Assembly (NCBI GenBank): GCA_945861465.1
Contig: CAMAVB010000050.1
Coordinates: 1-36,733, forward strand
DNA from: Candidatus Kuenenia stuttgartensis
GTDB taxonomy: Bacteria; Planctomycetota; Planctomycetia; Planctomycetales; Planctomycetaceae
Reading direction: 5' to 3'
Length of the DNA: 36,733 bases
Under the pieces are notes generated by a model that saw only the letters and a list, made by a program, of their open reading frames with translations, was not told where the DNA came from and made no database searches. Positions 8,431-15,770 of this stretch are shown piece by piece. Position numbers and translations under genes: made by a program. Positions within the stretch are counted from its first letter, which is position 1. Each line of letters starts with the position of its first letter.

Positions 8431-9315
8431 ATGGATGATGACGCAGGACTTATTTGCGAAGACGCCCCGCCGCAAGGACCACTATTTCATTACACGTCTT
8501 TCGACGGACTGAACGGGATTGTGCGTGGAAAAACGTTGTGGGCCACCAATATAGAGTATTTGAATGATCGGACGGAGTTCCGACATGGCGAAGAAATACT
8601 TCGAAAGGCTGCGGCCGCCCGAAAGATCAAAACCAGAGGTCGCTTACGCGAATTCTACAACGAGTTGGAGAAATGTCCTTCCTTCTTCGCCGCTGAGGAT
8701 GTTTTTGTGATTTCGATGAGCGAAAATGGAGATCTGCTCAGCCAGTGGCGCGGTTACACTCCAATTGGTGGCGGTTTTAACGTTGGATTTGACCCAGTCG
8801 GACTTCGATCAGCTACGTGGGAGCCTCATAAACCGCATCTTATTCAATGTCGCTACGACGACGATGAGAAGCGGGGATTTGCTGAATCTTTTTTGAACGA
8901 ACAACGTCCCAATGGTCTTGCTGAAATGTTATTATCCCGAAAGCCAAAAAACAAATCCGAGAAAGACATCGTATTTGAAGCTGCAATCGTCTTTTTCAAA
9001 TTGTGTGTTTCTTGTGCAATTGCAAAGATGAAGGACAAATCGTTCGCCGAAGAAAAGGAATGGCGACTCTTGATTACATGCACCCAGGCTGAGCAAATTC
9101 GATTTCGCATGGGGAAGTCATTACTCACGCCGTACATCGAACTAAAATGGGGGAACAACGCGGAAGTGATGAGTCTCCAGCCAATTCGATCTGTGACTAT
9201 CGGCCCGTGCCCCGACCCGGATCTTTCGAAACAATCCATCGACAGGTTCCTGACATCATCCGGCAATGGAACTGTCTCGGCGGAGAACAGCCAAATTCCG
9301 TTCCGGTCATGGTGA
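8431..9315 (+). CDS. DUF2971 domain protein
   Basis: A 294-residue protein. The N-terminal signature FHYTSFDGLNGIVRGKTLWA followed by NIEYLNDRTEF, then VFVISMSENGDLLSQWRGY and a late EEKEWRLL segment, match the pattern of DUF2971 (function unknown). The frame is open further upstream, but that part lies within repeat copy A, so ATG 8431 (MDDDAGLICED) is chosen; its ribosome site is weak. No signal peptide or membrane segment. The HYTS start, LND turn and late Glu-Trp-Arg recall the layout of ADP-ribosyltransferase-like folds. That is an inference from motif order only. The gene is convergent with the membrane protein at 9434-10999, and both lie between the two direct repeats. The coding sequence looks richer in A and T than its neighbours, which would fit acquisition. 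Confidence 0.75.
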   Translation: MDDDAGLICEDAPPQGPLFHYTSFDGLNGIVRGKTLWATNIEYLNDRTEFRHGEEILRKAAAARKIKTRGRLREFYNELEKCPSFFAAEDVFVISMSENGDLLSQWRGYTPIGGGFNVGFDPVGLRSATWEPHKPHLIQCRYDDDEKRGFAESFLNEQRPNGLAEMLLSRKPKNKSEKDIVFEAAIVFFKLCVSCAIAKMKDKSFAEEKEWRLLITCTQAEQIRFRMGKSLLTPYIELKWGNNAEVMSLQPIRSVTIGPCPDPDLSKQSIDRFLTSSGNGTVSAENSQIPFRSW

Positions 9316-9433
9316 TCTCGTAACCGTAAACGTGAGTTTAACAATTGTGGGGCCCGCCTGACCACTGTGGAACAATTCAGAATCCGACATTTTGACCTGC
9401 CCCATGGTATTGCCTGACCCCAATCTCTATCCG

Positions 9434-10999
9434 TCAGTCAAACGTTTTTTCGGTACCGTCGGCGAAGACAACCTTACTAACGGTAAATACTGGCACAAGT
9501 TCATCGTCTTTGGCGTAGCGTAGCGTTCGATGGGTTTGGTTTTTGTCGTCGTATGGTGTAACGGTGATCCAGGTTAGACAACGGTCGGTGAAACTTACGT
9601 CAGGCTTCTCAGCAACTGCAACCTCGTAAATTACGTTTCCGTCTTTGACGAACGCCATTTTTCCAAACAACGCAGTAATTGGTGTGTCTGGTTCCGTCAG
9701 GACTCGTACTTTCAGCGTGAGCCAATATCTGGTTGGCTTATTGCCGATGTCTACATGGTTCAGTTCTCTTGAGGCTGAGTAGTCATCTGCCCACTCTGCA
9801 CGATACCATTCTCGCTGTCGTGGCGGAGGAAAGAGTTTATTGAGTTGAGCAGGTGTCTTGTCGTTGGCTTCTTTCCACCAATCCAAAGTATTGACGGATT
9901 CGGGGTACTTACGAAATTCGAAGTTTGCGACCATCTCGGCCCATTGCGCATCCGTAACTTCGTATTTCTTTTTCCACTCTGTTCGTGTGGTAGTCGATGT
10001 CCCGCCATCATTCACTGTTGAACTCGAATTCATTGGCGGGCTGGCAGGAATGATGAAAAACAGCAACAGCATGCCGATGACGCATGCACTACCCTGACTT
10101 GTAAAGAAGAGATTAAGTTTATGCATTTTGAGAAGCAGGTGGATCGCCAGAAATCCAGCGGATGCCGCAACCGTGAACCCGCCGATGAGCCCGAGATACA
10201 ATCCGGCACCGGGGCTGATCTGCGTTGCGAATAGTACCGCGAATGGATTGTCCCCTGCATTTGACGTTTCCAGAATTGAGCCCACGCGCCAAATGAGTCC
10301 GCCCATCCAGAACGTCACAATCGTGCCAAACGCTTGCACCGAGAGAAGGACAGCCGTAAGCCATCTCCGTTTGATTATCGCTACTGCATATGCCGCAGCA
10401 GTGAGCATTGTTACAGCAAGTAGGACCTTCCCGTCCCCAGTGAGTCCTGTGACGCCGCCAGTTCCAAACTTGATCCACGTAAAAAACGGCGCGAGCCCTA
10501 TCACGAAAAGTCCACCACCAGTTATCCATGCGGCCAACGTTTGACGTGTGTCAAGTTTCTCTACTTGGATCTTGCGGCAAGATGTCTCACTGCGCGTGAG
10601 TGCGCCCAACGTTTGGCGATTGTCAGGTTTCGCTGCCACGGAGAATGTCGCGTCGGGATTAAAGAACGTTGATGGCGAAAATGATGCGTCTCGCAGTGTT
10701 GTTGCTTTAGATGCTGAGTGATCGGCACTCTTCCTGCGATCCTTCCATGTTGTGCCGGGCAACGTAGGTCCTGTTTCGTCAAATGCACCGACCTCCGCAC
10801 TTTCTCGTTCAGGACGTAATGGCTGCGGTGGAGCCGTTGATTCAGGGGCCAGCTTTCCTGGTCGGTCGATAACTGAGACGAATCGCACGACCTTGTGACA
10901 TTTTGGACACGTCATGTCACGATTCAGGTGGGATTCTTTACCTCGCGCTAGTGCACCACAACTTGCACACTTAATTCGAATTTGAGCTGGCGGGGTCAT
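9434..10999 (-). CDS. Zinc-ribbon multi-pass membrane protein of unknown function
   Basis: A 521-residue protein not assigned to a family. It begins with a zinc ribbon: C11xxC14 (KCASCGA) and C31xxC34 (CPKCHK). A hydrophilic linker of about 115 residues follows, then about five membrane segments between roughly 150 and 320 (among them AAWITGGGLFVIGLAPFF and CVIGMLLLFFIIPA), then a soluble C-terminal half of about 190 residues rich in Trp and Lys (WAEMVANFEF, RYWLTLKVRV). The start at 10999 is supported by AAGG 6 bases upstream. The soluble half may lie in the periplasm. The layout (ribbon, membrane block, domain) is common among planctomycete hypothetical proteins. Convergent with the DUF2971 gene with a 118-base gap. 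Confidence 0.8.
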   Translation of the reverse strand: MTPPAQIRIKCASCGALARGKESHLNRDMTCPKCHKVVRFVSVIDRPGKLAPESTAPPQPLRPERESAEVGAFDETGPTLPGTTWKDRRKSADHSASKATTLRDASFSPSTFFNPDATFSVAAKPDNRQTLGALTRSETSCRKIQVEKLDTRQTLAAWITGGGLFVIGLAPFFTWIKFGTGGVTGLTGDGKVLLAVTMLTAAAYAVAIIKRRWLTAVLLSVQAFGTIVTFWMGGLIWRVGSILETSNAGDNPFAVLFATQISPGAGLYLGLIGGFTVAASAGFLAIHLLLKMHKLNLFFTSQGSACVIGMLLLFFIIPASPPMNSSSTVNDGGTSTTTRTEWKKKYEVTDAQWAEMVANFEFRKYPESVNTLDWWKEANDKTPAQLNKLFPPPRQREWYRAEWADDYSASRELNHVDIGNKPTRYWLTLKVRVLTEPDTPITALFGKMAFVKDGNVIYEVAVAEKPDVSFTDRCLTWITVTPYDDKNQTHRTLRYAKDDELVPVFTVSKVVFADGTEKTFD

Positions 11000-11118
11000 A
11001 GGTCACCTTGGTTTGACGACTCTGGTTTTGGGAGATCATATTGGTCACGAACCTTTTGGGCTACCGAAAACAGTAACATCCCATCCCAATGCAAGAATCC
11101 GAATAATCGATTGCGGCG

Positions 11119-11429
11119 GGGTGACTCTGGTAGGTTGAATGTCTGGTCCATCAATGATTGTGTGCCACTGGCTCTGCCAGTGCTACCTTGAGTTGCGTCG
11201 CGCACCGATCGTGTGAAACCATTCGAGATCAGGCTTGCGTAACACTGGCTGATCGGGATCGACAATGTCTCACACGATCACAATCGGCACCGGAGCATGT
11301 CGGATTGCCAAACCTTTTGCCAGTGAGTGCCTTTCATCGACGAATATCCACACAGTGCCCAAAAGCACTGGCAGAGCCAGTGGCACACCGCTTCGATTTT
11401 CATCGATAGTGCCATCGAAAGTGCCACTC
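11119..11429. repeat. MITE-like element, copy B
   Basis: The inner arms 11160-11184 and 11364-11388 are identical to those of copy A and enclose a middle of equal length. The outer ends are decayed: GGGTGACTCTG (11119-11129) and AAGTGCCACTC (11419-11429). A short insertion between inner and outer right arms explains the extra 12 bases. The similarity to copy A continues into the 30-base strips between inner and outer arms, so the whole ~300-bp unit was duplicated, not just the arms. Confidence 0.9.
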
Positions 11430-11936
11430 AGCCGAACCACAGAGAACGCAAATGAACACAGATGAAGATCAACCCAAAACAACGCTTCGTACTACTGACA
11501 ATTCAATTCTTGTTGCACCGCGAAGATTTTCCGGAGCTGTTTGTGTGCGAATAACAAACCGAGTTCTGGCTGTCACGGTGAGTTGCTGGCGAAGCCCCCG
11601 TCGGGTCCTCCGTGGTCAAAAACGGTGTTTCCTTTTGCGCTCTTTGCGATCTTTTGCGGCCATTCATGAGTTTAAAACACGTCACGGAGCAGCAGGTTTT
11701 AGCCGCAAAAGAACGCAAAGATCGCAAAACTGTCGCCGGGAATTTACTGCCTGATTTCAATCGCAGTATTCGACCACAGATTTCGCGGATCGCCCGGATG
11801 AGTCGCAGTGTGTTCATTTGGGAATTCGGTGGTATAGAGTTCTTTCACGCACTTCCCTTTTGGGTTGCGGGCCAAGCCCGCGTTGGGAAATCTGTGTCCA
11901 TCTGCGTTCATCCGTGGTGAAAAAGCTCTCTGTCTC
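11430..11936. repeat. Gene-free repeat field of CAAAGA/CACAGAT type
   Basis: No gene is seen in about 500 bases. The stretch opens with CCACAGAGAACGCAAATG-type sequence. It contains an inverted repeat with arms 11633-11660 (TTTTGCGCTCTTTGCGATC...) and 11702-11729 that pair at 26 of 28 positions. It then has ACCACAGATTTCGCGGAT (from 11773), answered by TCTGTGTCCATCTGCG and CATCCGTGGT (11891-11918). From memory, such low-complexity inverted sequences often surround GxxExxY genes in bacteria, and a relic of one follows here. Short open frames in the stretch have no recognisable domain. Confidence 0.65.
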
Positions 11937-11941
11937 AATCA

Positions 11942-12067
11942 TTACCGAACGAAGCGTTTGAATTCCAGCTTCGGGTGTTTGAAGTTGATCAACAGGCCGA
12001 CCTGCAAGTTGGTGACTTTTAAGTGGATCAGCATCTTGCCGATTTCGTGGTCCGTGATTTCTGAGCA
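11942..12067 (-). pseudogene. C-terminal relic of a GxxExxY protein
   Basis: The minus strand encodes 41 residues ending HEIGKMLIHLKVTNLQVGLL, INFKHPKLEFKRFVR and then a TAA stop (11942-11944). This is the characteristic C-terminus of the GxxExxY family (PD-(D/E)XK nuclease superfamily), including the GLLINF segment and the KRFVR end. The N-terminal two thirds, including the family's name motif, is missing. The fragment is in the same frame as the DUF4058 gene and begins directly after that gene's TGA. It is non-functional as a GxxExxY protein unless read through. Confidence 0.75.
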
Positions 12068-12799
12068 TCAAATCAATCGCAGCGCACTGCACGTCTGTTG
12101 ATACGAAACTTCGAGGTCCAGAGAAATGGCGTGGTCGTTGTCCAGCCAGATCGGCAGGACAGGCAACCGCTGGCCGACGACCATGGGATAAGCCCACGAT
12201 TCGAATCGCGAATGCGTCGCCAGACTGTGACTGCGACATGTGACCGCGTAGGTCGATGGCGGATCTGGACCGAACGCGGGATCTGTCTGACAGAAGACTT
12301 CCAGCACTTCGCAGTACAGGTTGAAATGCTTCACTGTCACCAGATCGACAACCGAAACGCAGATCTTCTTCTGCAATAGCGCTGCGCACTTCGACACAAA
12401 TGCCTGGCGAGTTTCGGGGCGATCCTTGTTGGCAGGGCTGACGAGTTCGATCGCGGCGACCAATTCACGGCCTCGCTGCTGATCAAAGATCAGCACTTCG
12501 TATTCGTAGATTTCGGTTGGGTCGAGTTCCAGCGTGAGCGTCGGTTCCGGCGGAGCCCAGGCCGCAGTTACTCCGCCCGAACCAATCGATCTCGATCCGA
12601 GTCCAGTTTCCCGCTCAACATCGAAAGCGCAGACATCGACTTCGAAATTCTTCCCCAGATGCACTCGAGGCTCGGCCGTGTATTGTTCAGGCAGCGACTT
12701 GCACAGATCCATAACCATCGTCATGGGCCAGCCACCATGAAAGCCTTCCCAGGAACCTCTGTTGAGAATTGGCGGTCGAAAATGATCTAACAGTGGCAT
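12068..12799 (-). CDS. DUF4058 family protein
   Basis: A 243-residue protein matching DUF4058, a family common in planctomycetes and cyanobacteria. Seen: the N-terminal HFRPPILNRGSWEGFHGGWP, an acidic ELDPTEIYEYEVLIFD stretch, VAAIELVSPANKDRPETRQAF (the most conserved block) and an LPIWLDNDHAISLDLEVSYQ end. The length and C-terminus look complete. No signal peptide or membrane segment. The function is unknown; the E...K pattern in AAIELVSPANK recalls PD-(D/E)XK folds, which is an inference. Directly behind its stop lies an in-frame GxxExxY relic. Confidence 0.85.
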   Translation of the reverse strand: MPLLDHFRPPILNRGSWEGFHGGWPMTMVMDLCKSLPEQYTAEPRVHLGKNFEVDVCAFDVERETGLGSRSIGSGGVTAAWAPPEPTLTLELDPTEIYEYEVLIFDQQRGRELVAAIELVSPANKDRPETRQAFVSKCAALLQKKICVSVVDLVTVKHFNLYCEVLEVFCQTDPAFGPDPPSTYAVTCRSHSLATHSRFESWAYPMVVGQRLPVLPIWLDNDHAISLDLEVSYQQTCSALRLI

Positions 12800-12897
12800 A
12801 AACAGCCTCCCTCCCTGAATTGTACCCGATCCTGCCGTTGCCGCGAGCGAAATCTCATGCTGCGTTTATACTCCTCGCGGTCAAGATTGAGAGAATT

Positions 12898-12967
12898 GGC
12901 GAGCGGCATGCGTCAGCTTGCCGGTACAAAAACGAGGTACCGGAGGGCTCACGCCACTCCGCTCGCC
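12898..12967. repeat. Palindrome, GGCGAGCGG family
   Basis: Arms 12898-12927 (GGCGAGCGGCATGCGTCAGC...) and 12937-12967 (ending ACTCCGCTCGCC) pair with a few mismatches around a 9-base loop. They contain GGTACC-type sequence at the tip. The element lies in the 258-base gap between the DUF4058 start and the 3' end of the SGNH-DUF1080 gene; no gene is seen in that gap. Confidence 0.85.
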
Positions 12968-13057
12968 AGGCTCATTTCTGGCCGCGCGGAGTGTACTTCA
13001 TCCGTCTGCACGCCGGTTGAAAGCCACAGCGGCGCGCGATTGAGAGGAGTTGCCTAT

Positions 13058-15358
13058 TCATTTTGCTACTGTGGTATGCAAGTCAAGGACTCCATTCTTC
13101 AGGCTATAGAGTTGCTTCACTTCTTCGTGGCTCAGCACGCGGTTGAACACGGCAAGATCATCCATGTGTCCGACGTATGACGCGCCCAGCACGAGCAGAA
13201 CCTGCGACGGATCCCAGCCGAATGTCAGGTCCCAGTTCTCAATCGCTCCCTGCAATTCGCCGTTCAAATACAGACGACCCGACTTTGGTTGACTCTTGTT
13301 GTTGACGTTCTCCAGGGTGAAAACCACATGCGTCCAGGCCTCGCGGGAGAACGGTGGGCGGGCTACCTGCACCATCGGGCGTTTGTCGAACGGGATATCC
13401 GCCCAGGCAACGTTGTCGGGGTTCCAGATTTCAAACAACGGACGAATGGCGTAACGGAAATACCGCGGCGTTTCGTCCTTTGAAAATTCCAGGAAGATGA
13501 ATCCTTTCTTGCCGTCGTCACCCACGATCTGTATTGGATCGCAGTAGCCGGGTTCGAGGTCCAGATCCGGATTTAGACGCAGCCAGACAGAAACCGTGGT
13601 GCTCCAACTGCTGTCGTTGTAGCCAAGTACACCCGAGTCCCTGAATGCCGGCTGGAAACCACTCTTCTTTGTGAAATGCAGTGCTCCTCCAAAACGCCCG
13701 GCCTCAGGAACCAGTTTTGCATCTTCATTCGCTTCCGGGCGATGCAGTTCCGCTCCATTTTTGACGTAGCAGGTTCGGTCGCCGCGAGAAAAATCGGCGT
13801 CCAAGCCATTGTCGAATGATGCATGAAGTGTCAGAGCGGAAGCCAGCTCGGATTTCGCCTCGTCCGCCTCTGTCAGAATCTGCTTCGCTTCGTCCGGACC
13901 GATGTCGCGCAAGAAAATGTTCCGCCAGCGGATTTCGCCACCGTGCGTTTGCAACATGATAGGGCCTTTGTCCGGAAGCGGCAGCGCGCGGTCCCAGAAG
14001 TTTTCCATCACCGCACCATCCACAACGAGCGATTCGTTCAGCCAGACCCATGTCCGTGCTCCAATCTGACGAATTCGAAACTGGTTCCATTCACCGAACG
14101 GTTTGTCGGCTATCACCAGCGGATCGCGACCGGCGGTTCCCGGTGTATTGTTGAACAGACCGCCAGAACCCAGGTGCGGTTTCCGCGTGGGACTCTTCGG
14201 ATCGAAAACCTGATTTTCGTCCCAGATCTGCACCTGCGGCGTGCCACGCAGATAAATGCCACTGTCGGCCTTGGCGACGGTCTTGTATTCAATCAGGAAT
14301 TCGATGTCCCCGAATTCCTCTTCGGTCGTCGCGTACGGTCCGTGCCCGTCGTTGACGAGTTCACCGTTTTCAACTGTCCAGTTTTTCGAAAACTCGCCGC
14401 GCTGTGCCGTCAGACTCGCCTGTTTTTCTTCACCGGCAAGCTTCGCGACGTTATGGGGATTCAATCCATACCAGCCGGCAAGGTCTTTGCCATTGAAGAT
14501 AGCGCGAAAACCCTCAGGTGGTTTGGCGTCCTTGGCACGAATGACTGCAGCCAGATACTTCGCGGTTTCGTCGGCGATCACATTGTAGCCTGCGAGATTT
14601 GGATGCCGGTCGCTGTACCAGTCAGGCAGGTTACCGAGGACTGCATCGAGTTCATTGTCCATGACGACAACACTTGGCCCCTGGACAAACGGTTTCACCA
14701 GTTCGTGATATTGCGGTGGCACTTTCTCCAAAGGATACCGGCGGTAATTGAGCATGTTTGTACCGTTTTTGAGTTCCGCGGCATAGCGTGGATAGATGTC
14801 GAAGACCGCTAGGTTTTTCTGTTCCGCAACCTGTCGCACAAGGTCGTTGATTTCTTTGCTGTTCTCTTCGTTCGCGTACGGAATGACGGTCATGGGAATC
14901 AGTAACGCCTGAGGATGATCTTTCCGCAGCCGATCAATGAGTTCGTGAAAGTGTTTTGGAAATTCCTGGGCGAAGTTCTCAACCCGTGCTCGATCGTTCA
15001 GGCCGTAGCGGATGAAAATGTAGTCGAGACCCGGCAACTTGGCGGCATCGCGATCGTAACGACCGGAATCAATCAGCCGGCGAATATACTCCCCGCTGAG
15101 GCCGGAGTTGATTACGTGACACGGCGGAAGATCTTTCTCAGCAGCGAGCAACTGCTCAAGGACGCTTTCAAGATGCGGCCCGCCTGGTTTGATCAGCCTT
15201 GGAATACTGCCTTCCGTCGTACTGTCACCGAGCAGCAGGATCTGAACCTTGCCTTCATGCTCAGCAATTGCGGGCGGAGAAAGAAAGCTGATCATGCACA
15301 AAGCAACAAAGACCTGGAGGGTCGAGTATTTGAAACGAAAGGCAGGCAGGTTTTTCAT
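13058..15358 (-). CDS. Exported SGNH hydrolase - DUF1080 - LamG-type fusion
   Basis: A 766-residue secreted protein with three modules. The signal peptide (residues 1-32, ending SPPAIA) is followed by an SGNH/GDSL hydrolase at about 38-255: block I LLLGDSTTEG with Ser46, block II SGLSGEYIRRL, block III YGLND and block V DRHPNLAGYN. A DUF1080 domain follows (FRAIFNGKDLAGWYGL to IRWRNIFLRDIGP; DUF1080 is known as a 3-keto-disaccharide hydrolase or glycan-related jelly roll). A C-terminal LamG/concanavalin-like domain (LHASFDNGLDADF to HMDDLAVFNRVLSHEEVKQLY) ends the protein. Inferred role: deacetylation plus cleavage or binding of a complex polysaccharide outside the cytoplasm. ATG 15358 is chosen (GGA 7 bases upstream, signal peptide starts there); ATG 15370 is possible. 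Any earlier start would translate the palindrome at 15444. Confidence 0.88.
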   Translation of the reverse strand: MKNLPAFRFKYSTLQVFVALCMISFLSPPAIAEHEGKVQILLLGDSTTEGSIPRLIKPGGPHLESVLEQLLAAEKDLPPCHVINSGLSGEYIRRLIDSGRYDRDAAKLPGLDYIFIRYGLNDRARVENFAQEFPKHFHELIDRLRKDHPQALLIPMTVIPYANEENSKEINDLVRQVAEQKNLAVFDIYPRYAAELKNGTNMLNYRRYPLEKVPPQYHELVKPFVQGPSVVVMDNELDAVLGNLPDWYSDRHPNLAGYNVIADETAKYLAAVIRAKDAKPPEGFRAIFNGKDLAGWYGLNPHNVAKLAGEEKQASLTAQRGEFSKNWTVENGELVNDGHGPYATTEEEFGDIEFLIEYKTVAKADSGIYLRGTPQVQIWDENQVFDPKSPTRKPHLGSGGLFNNTPGTAGRDPLVIADKPFGEWNQFRIRQIGARTWVWLNESLVVDGAVMENFWDRALPLPDKGPIMLQTHGGEIRWRNIFLRDIGPDEAKQILTEADEAKSELASALTLHASFDNGLDADFSRGDRTCYVKNGAELHRPEANEDAKLVPEAGRFGGALHFTKKSGFQPAFRDSGVLGYNDSSWSTTVSVWLRLNPDLDLEPGYCDPIQIVGDDGKKGFIFLEFSKDETPRYFRYAIRPLFEIWNPDNVAWADIPFDKRPMVQVARPPFSREAWTHVVFTLENVNNKSQPKSGRLYLNGELQGAIENWDLTFGWDPSQVLLVLGASYVGHMDDLAVFNRVLSHEEVKQLYSLKNGVLDLHTTVAK

Positions 15359-15443
15359 ATCTTGTTCCATGTGGAGAGGGAGTTCAGACAGGATTGGGGT
15401 GCGAGGATTAGAACGGCTGGCTGAGTATGGAGAATTCGTGAAA

Positions 15444-15523
15444 CGTAGGGTGTGACAAGCAACGCGCAGGCACACCGAGATGCGGTGTTGGTGTGCCCGC
15501 GCTGCCGCTTGTCACACCCTACG
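15444..15523. repeat. Palindrome, GTAGGGTGTGAC family, copy 1
   Basis: Arms CGTAGGGTGTGACAAGC (15444-15460) and GCTTGTCACACCCTACG (15507-15523) pair perfectly over 17 bases. The middle contains a second imperfect symmetry (GGCACACC / GGTGTGCC). It sits in the promoter side of the SGNH-DUF1080 gene. The related copy at 17205-17303 lies beyond the next gene. Confidence 0.95.
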
Positions 15524-15770
15524 GAATCGCAAAATAGCCGACCGTGCGAGGATCATCGCATGATTTGACTCCAACTCGACACAGAAGTCACCTGTCGTGG
15601 GACGGCGGATCCTTTTATCTCAACTCTGCGACTCGGAATCGAAGACGTTCCTCTTGAACTTGCCGCAAGATGCGGCGAGCATTAACAATCCTGCAGTTCG
15701 CTCCCTCATGATCCTTCCCTGAATTCCCCGCCGCAGGTTGCTCTACCAGCGACTTCCCGGAGTTGTCCCT
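15524..15770. other. Divergent intergenic region before DUF1501
   Basis: This gene-free stretch must carry the promoter of the first DUF1501 gene, and perhaps upstream signals for the SGNH gene. No convincing -35/-10 pair stands out. A small hairpin-like sequence GCCGCAAGATGCGGC is visible around 15661-15675. Confidence 0.3.

Noticed and set aside
11452-11754. Plus-strand frame in the repeat field
   Set aside because: It is made of CAAAGA/CACAGA repeat sequence, with Arg/Ser-rich low-complexity translation.
12857-13180. A 107-codon plus-strand frame beside DUF4058
   Set aside because: It is composed of the GGCGAGCGG palindrome and antisense of the LamG end, with no protein-like pattern.
15444-15523. 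Regular repeated arms as a CRISPR-like array
   Set aside because: The repeats are single palindromes scattered across the window, not tandem units with equal spacers, and no cas gene is present.
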